This document shows, piece after piece, positions 35,615 through 44,401 of a DNA stretch of 64,000 nucleotides. The notes under the pieces are model-generated. The model had not been told where the DNA came from, did not search any database, and saw only the letters and a program-made list of their open reading frames with translations. The translations under genes were made by a program, and so were the position numbers. Within the stretch, counting starts at the first letter, position 1. Every line of letters begins with the position of its first letter. The DNA is from Chloroflexota bacterium. GTDB lineage: Bacteria; Chloroflexota; UBA6077; JACCZL01. Location of the stretch: contig JAUJPG010000011.1 in assembly GCA_030447245.1 (NCBI GenBank), forward strand, positions 1 through 64,000, written 5' to 3'.

Positions 35615-37892
35615 CGCTTCTGGCCGCGGCGATCGGCTGGGTGGCGGGGATCGCGGCCGGATTGCATGTGCCGGAGCTGGGTTGGCTTGGCGTGTCGGCG
35701 TCGGTGGGGTGCGCGGCAGCCGCCTGGATCGGCGGTGCGGGAGCTCGGCGATCAACGGCGTTAGCCGTGCTCGCCGCTTGCCTCGGCATGGGTTGGGCGG
35801 CACGCACGGGCAGCGTCGAGCCAGACCAGTTCGGGGATCTGTCTGGTCAGGTACTGCTAGTAGGGCGAGTGGCCGATGCGCCAATGCCTACTGGTCGACG
35901 CCTCCAGTTCCCGCTCGACGTGGTCCGCGTCCAGAGTGCGTCGGGCGAAGTGCGTGCTCATCCAACTGGCGCGCGCGTGCTCGTCCGCGGGACGGCTCAA
36001 TCCATCGAGTATGGTGACCTCATCGAGATCCGTGGAAAACTCGTTGAGCCGCGCTCTCGGCCGGGCTACCCGGCGGCCGAGCTGCTTGCGCGCCAAGGGA
36101 TCGCGCGCGTTGCAGATGCCACGTCGATCCGTCGACTGACTCGCGCCGAGCCAAGCGCAATGGCCGCGTTGCACCGGCTTCGAGGTCGACTTGAGACGAC
36201 CCTCCGCGAGTCGCTGCCGGAGCCGCACGCTTCGCTGGTCGCCGGCGTGCTACTCGGGACTCGAACCGGCGCTCCGCCGGAGCTGCGGAGCGCGCTCGCC
36301 GCGACCGGCACTACTCACGTCGTCGCCGTCTCGGGCTTCAACGTCGTGGTTCTGGCGGGCGCAGTCGAGCTGCTGTTGACCCGAGTGGTGCAGGTGGTCG
36401 GTCGCCCGTGGGCGCTGCTCCCGATGTTCGTGACGGTCTGGGGCTACACTGCGCTCGTGGGCGCCCCGCCCTCGGCGATTCGCGCTGCAGTGATGATCTC
36501 ACTCGTGTTCGCCGCCCGCGCCGTCGGTCGGCTCCCCGACCCAGCCACGGTCCTGGCGGTCGCCGGGGCGGTGATGCTCGCGTGGGATCCGCGGCTGGCA
36601 CTCGACCTCAGCTTCCAGCTTTCGCTCGTGGCCACAGCGGGCCTGATCCTGTTCGTTGCGCCGATCGCCGACCACCGGTCGGTGGCGTGGTTGCCTCGCC
36701 CGATCCGCGATCTCCTGGCAGTCGCGCTCGCGGCCCAGATTGCCACGCTGCCGATCATCCTATCCACCTTTCACACGTTGTCGCTCGTCTCACCACTGGC
36801 GAACGTGCTGATTGGGCCAGCCGTGCCCGGCATCATGCTCGCCGGCGGCCTGCTGGTCCTGTTCGGCCGCTCCCCGGCCTCGGGACGCTTCTGGCGTGGC
36901 TGGGCTGGGCGCTGTCCGGCTATGTCCTGGCCTCGATTGACTGGGCAGCGGGACTGCCGGGCGCCGTGGTGTTCACGGGGCGAGTCCCGGCCTCGGTCGT
37001 CGCGGGCTGGTATGGGGCGCTCCTGCTCTGGGCAGCGGCGGGCTCGGCTGACGTGCGTGCTTGGCTCGGGTATCGGCGCTACGTCGGCCGCGGGCTCGCC
37101 GGGGCCGGGCTGGCGTTGCTGCCGATGTCGGCCTTGCTGGCGGCGTCGCGGCCGGACCACGTGGCCGTCTCCGTGCTTGACGTGGATGCGCCCGCCCTAT
37201 TCGTGCGAGCTGGCGAGCGTACGATGCTCGTCACGGGTGCCGCGGGTTCCGGTCCGTTGGCCGCGTCGCTCGCCGAGCGCCTCGGGTTGTGGGAGCGTGG
37301 CATTGATCTGGCGGTCCTGGTCGACCGGCCTGAACTCGTGGCCGAGACCTTGCGCCGCTACCCTGCCAGCCTGGTGGTCGCGCCCTCGGCCGACGCGGTG
37401 CGGAGCGGCGGCCCAGCGCCCGCCACGCCCGCGCTCGGAGGCTCCTCCGTCGTGCCTCAGGAGGGCCAGCGCATCGATCTCGGCGAGGACGTGTGGGTCC
37501 ACGTGGTCGACGTCCGCGAGCATGCGGACGTGGCGGTACTGGACGTGAGGGTCGTGGTCGGCGAGGTGTCAGTCTGGCTGCCAGGCCCAGGACCGGCGAG
37601 CGCGCGCTGGGGCGAGGTCGCGGAGGACGGGCGCCATGTGCTCGTGCGACTGCCGTCGCGGTCACTGGCCTGGACTCGGGTCGCGCCGAACGTCCCGTGG
37701 CTAGCGATCGTCGGCGACGGCCTGGAGCTCGCAGATCGATCTGGCACCGGGTCCACCGACGACGCCGACGGACCCCGGCTCGTGCTCGATCAGCGAGCGT
37801 ACGGCGGCGTCGAGTTGGTGCTCGCCGCGAGCGGGTGGAGCGTGCGGACCGAACGTTGCCCGCGAGGCCGTGGCTGTGTCGTGGTGCCGTAG
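35611..37892 (+). CDS. comEC: DNA-uptake channel ComEC/Rec2, interrupted by a frameshift
   Basis: Two frames make one protein of about 760 residues. The first frame (35611 to about 36875) holds the DUF4131 N terminus and the competence membrane core (VVAVSGFNVVVLAG, ALVGAPPSAIRAAVMI, LDLSFQLSLVATAGL). The second frame (about 36870 to 37892) resumes at PGLGTLLAWLGWALSGY. Adding one C to the C4 run at 36872-36875 restores a continuous reading across the join. The C-terminal metallo-beta-lactamase-like domain lacks the HxHxDH motif (LAVLVDRPELVAE stands where LTHPHADH is expected). Either a sequencing slip, a phase-variable site or a recent mutation. Confidence 0.88.
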
Positions 37893-37954
37893 GTGCTGGC
37901 TCAGTCGTGGGATACAATCGCGGCGGACGCGCGGCGTTCGCGGTCCGGGGGAGG

Positions 37955-38407
37955 ATGACGGTGTCCGTTGTGAGCCTCGCTCGCGCGGCGGCCCTGATAT
38001 TCGTAGGCAGCATTCTCATCAGCGGCTGCCAGTACCTGCCTGCCAATCCGTTCCGCCCGGCGGCACCAGATCCCGCTCCGGAGCGGAAGCCGCCTGCGGC
38101 CAGCTCACCGAACCCGGCCGGAGGGTTCACGGCGTTCTGGGTGAAGAACCACAAGATCACCGAGATGTGGAGTGGGCCAGCCGGCGAGGCCAACGCCACG
38201 AGCTTCGGCCCCACCTCCGCGCAATTCTGCTCGTTCCAGGTGGTCCTTCCGCCCGAGGGACCTCGGGTGTACGTGTTCAACCCGTACACCGGCAACTACC
38301 TCTGGATGGACGCAGATGCCATCGGCCCGGTCGGCGGTGAGCCGGAGACGCGGACTGGCCCAAAACCGGCCAATCAGAACTGCGCCGAGGCCATCTACGA
38401 GGGCTGA
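37955..38407 (+). CDS. Secreted lipoprotein of unknown function
   Basis: 150 residues. The signal peptide (ALIFVGSILISGC) ends in a lipobox with the cysteine to be lipidated. A Pro-rich linker follows, then a compact domain with FTAFWVKNHKITEMWSG and VYVFNPYTGNYLWMDADAIG, not recognised. The start is either ATG 37955 or GTG 37961: GGGGGAGG directly abuts the ATG but is well spaced for the GTG. Downstream of comEC, 62 nt after its stop. Predicted to sit on the outer face of the membrane. Confidence 0.78.
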   Translation: MTVSVVSLARAAALIFVGSILISGCQYLPANPFRPAAPDPAPERKPPAASSPNPAGGFTAFWVKNHKITEMWSGPAGEANATSFGPTSAQFCSFQVVLPPEGPRVYVFNPYTGNYLWMDADAIGPVGGEPETRTGPKPANQNCAEAIYEG

Positions 38408-38429
38408 GTTCGGGGCAGCGGTCAGACGG

Positions 38430-38531
38430 TCAGGTCAATCCGGTCCAGCGTTGGATCAGCACCAGGGCAACAAGGTTGGCGATCATCACCGCCAAGACGA
38501 TGATCAACTCCATCCCTTCACTCACGATCAC
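38430..38531 (-). CDS. Single-pass membrane microprotein (33 residues)
   Basis: A short frame, GTG at 38529-38531 to TGA at 38430-38432, with GAGGAG 8 nt before the start. The product has a 19-residue hydrophobic helix (MELIIVLAVMIANLVALVLI) followed by QRWTGLT. It is the only sensible product in the 235 bp downstream of the bactofilin gene and is co-oriented with it. No homology is claimed; the case rests on ribosome site, composition and position. Confidence 0.45.
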   Translation of the reverse strand: MIVSEGMELIIVLAVMIANLVALVLIQRWTGLT

Positions 38532-38645
38532 AGCTGCGTCTCCTCGACTATGGCTTCTTGAACCATCGTGGCCCCTGCGTCGGCTCGCTCATGCGCCGTT
38601 CATGGCTCACGGACGATGGCGTCCCAGTCGGCCGTCTGTGCCGGG

Positions 38646-39365
38646 TCAGGAGCCCTCGGTCTGGTCACCCTTGTTCAGCATTTTAAGGGTGCCCTCGAAA
38701 AAGCCGCCCTCTTGCATCACCAAAGACCCGGCGCTGACCTCCCCGGTCACCCGCCCGTTTGGGGCAATCTCGACCCGTCCCCGGCAGACGACCTCGCCAC
38801 TAAGCTCGCCGCGAATCACAATCTGCTCGGCGCGCACTGTGGCACTAACGCGAGCACCTTGCTCGATGACGACGCGCCGCTTGCTCGACAGCTCACCTTG
38901 CACCGCGCCGAGGATCCGAATCGAGTGTTCTGAGCGCAGGTGTCCCTCGACCTCGGTCCCCGCGCCGATCACGCTCTCTGAATCCTCCGCGGCCATGTCC
39001 CTAGCGTTCGGCCCATCCGACGAGATGGGCGACGGCGCAATCGTCTGAGGCTCGGATGGCCCGCTCATTGATCCGGCGCTGAGCTGGTTCGGATCCGCCG
39101 TCTCAGCCGTAGCTGGCGAGGGCACTCGCGCGGATTGCGTCTGGATCGGGGGGGCAACCGCGGGGCCCGCCGCCAGTGGCGGCGCGGCAGCCTCGATCGG
39201 CTCCCGGGTTTGGGACGGCGAAGCCGCGGCGGTTCCCGAAGACCGGTCCTCGATCAGCTCGTCATGTGGCTCGACAACGGGTTCCTCGAGGTCGCGCGTC
39301 TGTTCCTTGCTGCCGAGCGCTCGGGAAAAGCGAGTCCACTCCGATTCTTCCGTTTTCTTGAACAT
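38646..39365 (-). CDS. Bactofilin-like polymer-forming cytoskeletal protein
   Basis: 239 residues. An acidic, Pro/Ala-rich disordered N-terminal region of about 125 residues precedes a beta-helical bactofilin domain: SVIGAGTEVEGHLRSEHSIR, ILGAVQGELSSKRRVVIEQG, VVCRGRVEIAPNGRVTGEV and GGFFEGTLKM, i.e. short repeats of about 18 residues. Bactofilins polymerise into cytoskeletal filaments near the membrane. ATG at 39365 has AGGAGG 5 nt upstream. A good promoter lies about 60 nt upstream. The long N-terminal tail is unusual for the family. Confidence 0.88.
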   Translation of the reverse strand: MFKKTEESEWTRFSRALGSKEQTRDLEEPVVEPHDELIEDRSSGTAAASPSQTREPIEAAAPPLAAGPAVAPPIQTQSARVPSPATAETADPNQLSAGSMSGPSEPQTIAPSPISSDGPNARDMAAEDSESVIGAGTEVEGHLRSEHSIRILGAVQGELSSKRRVVIEQGARVSATVRAEQIVIRGELSGEVVCRGRVEIAPNGRVTGEVSAGSLVMQEGGFFEGTLKMLNKGDQTEGS

Positions 39366-39423
39366 GCTGCCTCCTGACGCGAGGTCGGCTGCCGAAGCGC
39401 CGCGATGCGGCAAGACTCGGGTC

Positions 39424-39452
39424 AGTATACTGTGGCGAGTGGTGGGTCGCAA
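39424..39452 (-). promoter_or_regulatory. Promoter for the bactofilin gene
   Basis: On the minus strand TTGCGA (39447-39452), exactly 17 nt, then TATACT (39424-39429). Predicted start near 39417, about 50 nt before the ATG. One of the best consensus matches in the window. Confidence 0.6.
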
Positions 39453-39684
39453 TCAAGACCACGCCGCGCTCAGGCACGCTGCATGGCTTGACTCTGCCTC
39501 GCTGGCGCTCCATTTGTCGCAACCAGGCGTAGGCTCGGCAAGCCGTCTGCCGGCGCGGATGGGCCGCGTCCATGGCACTGAATGATCCTGTGATGCAGAC
39601 CGCGGTCATGGCGGGTTGGCGCGCTCCTCGCGTCGGGACACTCCACTACAATTGGCCCGAGGAGTTGCTCCGGAGGCAGCCACG

Positions 39685-40602
39685 GTGAAACCAGCGCTCT
39701 TCGAGTACTTCGCGCCGACTACGGTACCCGAGGCGCTCTCACTACTGGCCGAGCAGGGCGACGAGGTAAAGATCCTGGCCGGCGGCCAGAGCCTCGTTCC
39801 GCTCATGAACATGCGCCTGGCGCGTCCGGCGGCACTGGTCGATATCAACGGGATTGCGGATCTCGCCTTCATGCGCGAGCGCGACTCTGGAATCGGCGAA
39901 CCTCCGGGACTGACCATTGGGGCCATGACCCGCCAACGGACCCTCGAACGGTCCGAGCTGTGTCGAGCGCGAGCGCCGCTGCTCCACGAGGCCATCGGCT
40001 TCGTCGGTCACATGGCGATTCGAGCCCGGGGCACGATCGGTGGGTCCGTGGCGCATGCCGATCCCGCGGCCGAGCTGCCGGCGGTGATTACCGCGCTGGG
40101 TGCCGAACTGGTCGTGCAGGGCGCGGCAGGCGAGCGCATCGTGCGACCTGACGAGCTGTACCAAACCTACTTGACGACCACGCTGGCGCCCGAAGAGCTG
40201 CTCACCGAGGTTCGGCTGCCGTTGTGGCCCCAGGGCGCCGGCTGGTCGTTTATGGAGGTCAGCCGGCGGCATGGCGACTACGCCCTGGTTGGGGTGGCCT
40301 GCGTCGTCCAGGTAGACGGCGCAGGACGCTGCTCGGACGCACAGCTTGTGCTCACCGGCGTCGGCGGCACCCCGTACGTGTCACATCTCGGGCAGCAGGC
40401 GTTGCTCGGAGAGCAGCCGGACGACTCCCTCTTCGAGCGGATTCAGGGCGTGGTCTCGGCCGACGTCGGGCTGGAGCCAGAGTCGGACCTTCACGCATCG
40501 GCGTTGTACCGCAAGGAGGTCGCGGGTGTGATGGTCAAGCGCGCGCTCAAAGTCGCCTTTGAGCGGACTACCCGGCGCGTGGGGAACGGCGCGTCGGTCT
40601 GA
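39685..40602 (+). CDS. CoxM-like FAD-binding subunit of a molybdenum hydroxylase
   Basis: 305 residues. FAD-binding (PCMH-type) motifs AGGQSLVPLMNMRLARP and RARGTIGGSVAHADPAAELP, plus the C-terminal CO-dehydrogenase flavoprotein domain. In xanthine-dehydrogenase/CO-dehydrogenase complexes this subunit passes electrons between the 2Fe-2S subunit and FAD. Neither the molybdopterin (CoxL) nor the 2Fe-2S (CoxS) subunit is encoded next to it, so its partners are elsewhere or absent. GTG at 39685 has GGAGG 8 nt upstream; a TACAAT box is at 39647-39652. Confidence 0.9.
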   Translation: MKPALFEYFAPTTVPEALSLLAEQGDEVKILAGGQSLVPLMNMRLARPAALVDINGIADLAFMRERDSGIGEPPGLTIGAMTRQRTLERSELCRARAPLLHEAIGFVGHMAIRARGTIGGSVAHADPAAELPAVITALGAELVVQGAAGERIVRPDELYQTYLTTTLAPEELLTEVRLPLWPQGAGWSFMEVSRRHGDYALVGVACVVQVDGAGRCSDAQLVLTGVGGTPYVSHLGQQALLGEQPDDSLFERIQGVVSADVGLEPESDLHASALYRKEVAGVMVKRALKVAFERTTRRVGNGASV

Positions 40603-40604
40603 GC

Positions 40605-42425
40605 GTGGCGGGCAGCCTTCGGTTTGCGAGTCGCGGGCGCTTCGTGGCGCCACCAGAAGCACTCTGGCCCTTCCTGGCCGACACGTCCAGGCTAAACCGA
40701 GCGATCGGCCTACCGCCGGTCCACTACACGATGAGGCCGGCCGATGGTGGCGGCTCGCACATCGAGGCCCAGATTCGTCTCGCGGGGCGCGTCGTCGCCA
40801 GCTGGAACGAGCAGCCGTTCTCCTGGCGCCAACCCTACGGCTACGTCATCGTGCGCGAGTTCCATGGGGGCCCATTCGAGTCGCTCCGGTGCGGCGTCGA
40901 GCTGACGCCGGCGGGCGGCGGCACGGATCTGCTCGTGTTCGCTGAGTTTGAGCCGCGCAGCGCTTTCGGCTCGGCGACTCTTCGAGCAGGACTGGGCCGC
41001 CATTCGACGGAGAGCATCGTCCGCCAGTGCCGTTCGTTCGAGCGGCACTGGAAGGGACGAGCCCGGAGTCCGTTTCCTTCGCTAGTGCCGCGGGGCCCGC
41101 TGCCGCGACGGGTGGGCGTGTTGGCCGCTCGCCTGGCCACGGCAATTGGGGACGCGGAAAGCGTCGAACGCCTGCGTCATCATCTGGAAACCGGCCGAGA
41201 CGACGAGGTGGTCAAGATGCGCCCGTTCGAGCTGGCCGATCGGTGGGGGCGCGATCGTCGCGCGACACTGGCGTTGTTCCTCCGGGCGACGACTGCCGGC
41301 TTGCTCACGATGAGCTGGGACGTGCTGTGTCCGAATTGCCGCGTAGGCAAGGCCGAGTACTCTACGCTGAAGGATCTGAGGACGGAGGCGCACTGTGACG
41401 GCTGCAACATCGTCTTCGACGCGAGCTTCGACCGACTGGTGGAGGTGCGCTTCAGTGTAGCAGCGGCCGTCCGCGCGGTCGATGATCGCGAGTACTGCGT
41501 GGGTGGACCGATGAACACCCCGCACGTGGTGGCGCAGGCCGCCGTGCCGCCCGGCCGCACTCAGCAGATGGCCTGCCGGCTTGGGTTAGGTTCCTACCGG
41601 GTCCGCTCGCCCCAGGCTGCCTCCCCGGCCACCCTCCAGGCCGTCGAGGATGGGCCAGAGCGGGAGCTCTCGATCGTGATCGGAGCGAACGGGCTGGAGG
41701 TCGACCCGAACGTCGTTGCGCCCGGTGAGCGCGGTTTGACGATCCTGAACGGTACTGTCCGCGCGGCCGTAGTCGCCATCGAGGGAAATCTCTGGCCAGA
41801 CACGATCGCGACAGCAGCAACCGTGAGCACCTTGCAGGAGTTCCGTGACCTGTTCTCTTCGGAAGTGCTTGCGCCGGGTTTGCAGCTCGGCATCCGACGG
41901 CTGGCATTCCTGTTCACCGATCTGACGGAGTCTACCGCGCTCTACGGCCGGGTCGGGCAGGCGCGCGCCTTCCGCATCGTCCAGGACCATTTCGGCATCC
42001 TCAGGGATGCGATCGCAGCTCACCAAGGGGCCCTGGTGAAAACGATCGGCGACGCTGTCATGGCTACGTTCGAGACGGGTGCCGACGCGCTTGCAGCCGC
42101 GGTGGCCATCCAGCGCAACATCCGCGCACTGGATGTCGGGGGTGTCGCCGATCCGGCGCATCTGGTCAGGGTCGGTGTGCACATGGGGCCGTGCGTCGCC
42201 GTGACGCTGAACGAGCGGCTCGACTACTTCGGTACAACGGTCAATCAGGCGGCGCGCGTCGAGCACGAGGCGCGTGGCGGAGAGATCGTGGCCACCGCCG
42301 AGGTCTGTGACATGCAGGAGGCGCGGACAGTGTTGGCGGACGCAGGTGTCGCCGTCGCCGGGGGCCACGTCCGGCTCCGCGGCCTCGCTGAGCCGGTGCG
42401 CATCTACCGGATCACCGTTCCCTGA
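40605..42425 (+). CDS. SRPBCC-DUF5939-class III nucleotidyl cyclase fusion
   Basis: 606 residues in three parts. Residues 1 to about 150 are a START/SRPBCC-like ligand-binding domain (FVAPPEALWPFLADTSRLNR). Residues about 200-330 match the DUF5939 module found in bacterial cyclases, including CPNCRVG and CDGCNIVFD knuckles. Residues about 430-606 are a class III cyclase homology domain with both metal aspartates (LFTDLTEST, KTIGDAVMATF), the substrate-binding DYFG and the transition-state Asn/Arg (VNQAARVEHEA). All catalytic residues look intact; the Lys/Asp pair favours ATP. Starts 2 nt after the CoxM stop. Possibly senses a hydrophobic ligand and makes cAMP (inference). Confidence 0.88.
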   Translation: MAGSLRFASRGRFVAPPEALWPFLADTSRLNRAIGLPPVHYTMRPADGGGSHIEAQIRLAGRVVASWNEQPFSWRQPYGYVIVREFHGGPFESLRCGVELTPAGGGTDLLVFAEFEPRSAFGSATLRAGLGRHSTESIVRQCRSFERHWKGRARSPFPSLVPRGPLPRRVGVLAARLATAIGDAESVERLRHHLETGRDDEVVKMRPFELADRWGRDRRATLALFLRATTAGLLTMSWDVLCPNCRVGKAEYSTLKDLRTEAHCDGCNIVFDASFDRLVEVRFSVAAAVRAVDDREYCVGGPMNTPHVVAQAAVPPGRTQQMACRLGLGSYRVRSPQAASPATLQAVEDGPERELSIVIGANGLEVDPNVVAPGERGLTILNGTVRAAVVAIEGNLWPDTIATAATVSTLQEFRDLFSSEVLAPGLQLGIRRLAFLFTDLTESTALYGRVGQARAFRIVQDHFGILRDAIAAHQGALVKTIGDAVMATFETGADALAAAVAIQRNIRALDVGGVADPAHLVRVGVHMGPCVAVTLNERLDYFGTTVNQAARVEHEARGGEIVATAEVCDMQEARTVLADAGVAVAGGHVRLRGLAEPVRIYRITVP

Positions 42426-42432
42426 GAGGGCT

Positions 42433-42702
42433 TCAGCGAGTTGGCGGCCTCGTGGGTGGCTGCCCACGGGTAAGCGCCCGACCGCGTTGATAAAAGAGCC
42501 AGAAGGCCGGTGGGACTGAGAGCGCGGCGAGGCCGATCAGGACTGGATCGCCAAAGAGGCGTCCAGTGATCGCCAGGCTCACGGTCACGAGCCCGAGTAG
42601 GGCGAGCATCATCCCGAACACATACGGGTCGCCTATCCAGGGGCGGCGTCTCCGCGGACCCGTTGTCTTCCGCTCAGGTCTCCGCTGGTGCATGTTGCTC
42701 AT
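42433..42702 (-). CDS. Small two-helix membrane protein
   Basis: 89 residues: a very basic N terminus (RRPERKTTGPRRRRPW), two hydrophobic helices (VFGMMLALLGLVTVSLAI and VLIGLAALSVPPAFWLFY) and a basic C-terminal tail. Both ends are predicted cytoplasmic by the positive-inside rule. A GGGGGG tract lies upstream of the ATG. Function unknown; tail to tail with the cyclase gene, 7 bp apart. Confidence 0.65.
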   Translation of the reverse strand: MSNMHQRRPERKTTGPRRRRPWIGDPYVFGMMLALLGLVTVSLAITGRLFGDPVLIGLAALSVPPAFWLFYQRGRALTRGQPPTRPPTR

Positions 42703-42717
42703 CGAGGCCCCCCAAAT

Positions 42718-42741
42718 CTCGTGACCGACCTCGTGACCGAT
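42718..42741. repeat. Two 12-nt tandem repeats upstream of a small membrane-protein gene
   Basis: CTCGTGACCGAC followed by CTCGTGACCGAT: 11 of 12 positions identical, in the 144-bp intergenic region 16 nt upstream of the minus-strand ATG at 42702. It could be a direct-repeat operator or chance. Confidence 0.4.
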
Positions 42742-42846
42742 CGTCGAGCGTCTATCCTACCCGTCCGGGGGTCGTGGGCCTCGGGCGTGACAGCGCCACC
42801 TGGCTCGGACACGTCGCGGTACTTGAATCCCTGCACGGTCTAAGAG

Positions 42847-43629
42847 TCAGTCCGGAGCGGGCGTGGCACCAGCCGTGAGGTCGACTGATTGACGCGTGGG
42901 GTCCGTCTGCCACGGGTCAGTGTTCGACAACGGCACGGTCGTCGCCAGCGGTACCATCGTCGGCGCGGCGACCGTCGGCAGCGGCTGGCGCGGTCCGACG
43001 CTGAAGTACCATCGGTAACTGCCCATTTGCCCCTGGTCGTTGCGCGCTTCTACGCGGACCTCGTGCATCCCGATCGGGAACCAGAGCACAAAACTGAGCA
43101 CGAACGTCCTTCCAGGCGACCCGTCGAACAGCGGCTCGATCGAGGTTCCGTTCACAAACGCGGCCACGTCGACGAGGTCACTGCCGCCGGTCACGCGGGC
43201 GCCGATGATGACGTTGCCCGGCGGGACGGCCGCGCCGGGCGCGGGCTGGAGGTTGGTGATGAGCGGGTAGACGCCCGGCAGGGCGGGACGGCTAGGACCG
43301 GCTGAGATGGGAGGCACTGGCGTGGGCGTTGTGCTCGTGCCAACCGTGCGGGCCGGAATTGCGGTGCTGGGAGGGCGCTGCACGATCGGTGCGACGAGCG
43401 TCGGAGGCGGCTGCACCACCAGCCCTTCCGACGGCGTGCCGGCTAACCACGGTAGGGCGCCGTCGCGGGGCCGAGCGCCCGAGCGCGAGCACGCCGCCGC
43501 GCACACAGCGGCTCCGAGCAACGCGGCGACCCAGGTCCGGCGTCCGCCGAGGTGCAGCAGGCGGGCGGCGTTCCTCAGGTTGCGGGGCGCCCTCTGGGTC
43601 CCATTCATCCCCACGACGCCGCCGAGCAT
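42847..43629 (-). CDS. Lipoprotein with Ig-like domain
   Basis: 260 residues. A signal segment (WVAALLGAAVCAAAC) ends in a lipobox cysteine; a long Pro/Thr/Ser-rich linker follows; the C-terminal part has the strand pattern of an Ig-like or big domain (VDVAAFVNGTSIEPLFDG, LSFVLWFPIGMHEVRVEARN, SYRWYFSVG) and a Pro/Thr tail. ATG at 43629 or, seven codons in, ATG at 43608. Predicted surface-anchored; function unknown. Confidence 0.72.
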   Translation of the reverse strand: MLGGVVGMNGTQRAPRNLRNAARLLHLGGRRTWVAALLGAAVCAAACSRSGARPRDGALPWLAGTPSEGLVVQPPPTLVAPIVQRPPSTAIPARTVGTSTTPTPVPPISAGPSRPALPGVYPLITNLQPAPGAAVPPGNVIIGARVTGGSDLVDVAAFVNGTSIEPLFDGSPGRTFVLSFVLWFPIGMHEVRVEARNDQGQMGSYRWYFSVGPRQPLPTVAAPTMVPLATTVPLSNTDPWQTDPTRQSVDLTAGATPAPD

Positions 43630-43789
43630 AGATGGCTATGGCAGCCACGTCAAGACGGGGCGGGCACCAGCTGACCCCTGTAGATTTGCCGTTGTTGACC
43701 TGGGCGGGTCCTCGGCGGTCTCGTTCGGCTACCATATCTCCGCTCGGCGGCGGGTCGCCGCGGCCATCACGAGGACGAGGCGAGCGGCG

Positions 43790-44380
43790 GTGGTACGTGC
43801 GTCCCGCGATCGGTCTGTGTACACGGACCCTGGCGACGGCGACGAGCTGATTGCCAACGTCGTTGCGCGGCCACTGCGCGTGAACCGCGACCCACGGGGG
43901 ATCCTCGTGGAGACGCTCAGGGCGGATTGGCGTGACTGCTACGACGCCGCCGAGCGCCCGTTCGCGCAGAGCTATTACTCGCTGACCGAGCCGTGGATCG
44001 CCCGTGACGAAGACCGCTGGCACGTCCACGCTCGGCAGGAGGACCGGTTTGTGGTCCCGGCCGGCGACGTCGCCCTGGCGCTGCACGACGTGCGCGATGG
44101 CTCGCCGACGCGCGGGCGTCTGAACCTGATCCGGCTCGGTGACTCGAACGGTGACAACGGCCAGTACCTTGTCGTGATTCCATGCGGCGTCCTGCATGGG
44201 TTCATGGTCGTCGGACCTAAGGCCGCGCTCCTGCTTAACTACCCAACACGACTGTACGATCCGGCTGATGAAGGGCGTGTGCCCTTCGCGGAGGTCGCCG
44301 CCCGGCTCCCGGACGGCACGTTGTTCTCCTGGGACCTGGTGCGCCAGGTGGAGGGCGGCGCTGTGATGACTGCCAGCTAA
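43790..44380 (+). CDS. RmlC-like dTDP-sugar epimerase (cupin)
   Basis: 196 residues. VNRDPRGILVETLRADW matches the RmlC N terminus. HVHARQEDRFVVPAGDVALA and DVRDGSPTRGRLN are the cupin core, and VVIPCGVLHGFMVV with LLNYPTRLYDPADEGRVPF completes the fold. These enzymes epimerise dTDP-4-keto-6-deoxyhexoses on the way to rhamnose and related sugars. The usual catalytic-His neighbourhood is altered (WHVHARQ), so the exact reaction is uncertain. The open frame extends to 43307 but overlaps the divergent lipoprotein gene; GTG at 43790 has GAGG 9 nt upstream. Confidence 0.78.
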   Translation: MVRASRDRSVYTDPGDGDELIANVVARPLRVNRDPRGILVETLRADWRDCYDAAERPFAQSYYSLTEPWIARDEDRWHVHARQEDRFVVPAGDVALALHDVRDGSPTRGRLNLIRLGDSNGDNGQYLVVIPCGVLHGFMVVGPKAALLLNYPTRLYDPADEGRVPFAEVAARLPDGTLFSWDLVRQVEGGAVMTAS

Positions 44381-44401
44381 CGTGGGGATCCAGCGACGCG
44401 C

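Noticed and set aside
36864-36880. Programmed frameshift in comEC
   Set aside because: No slippery X XXY YYZ heptamer or downstream pseudoknot is evident; a missing C in a run is a simpler explanation.
43307-43789. Upstream extension of the RmlC-like frame
   Set aside because: It overlaps the start of the divergent lipoprotein gene and lacks family similarity; GTG 43790 gives the RmlC N terminus.
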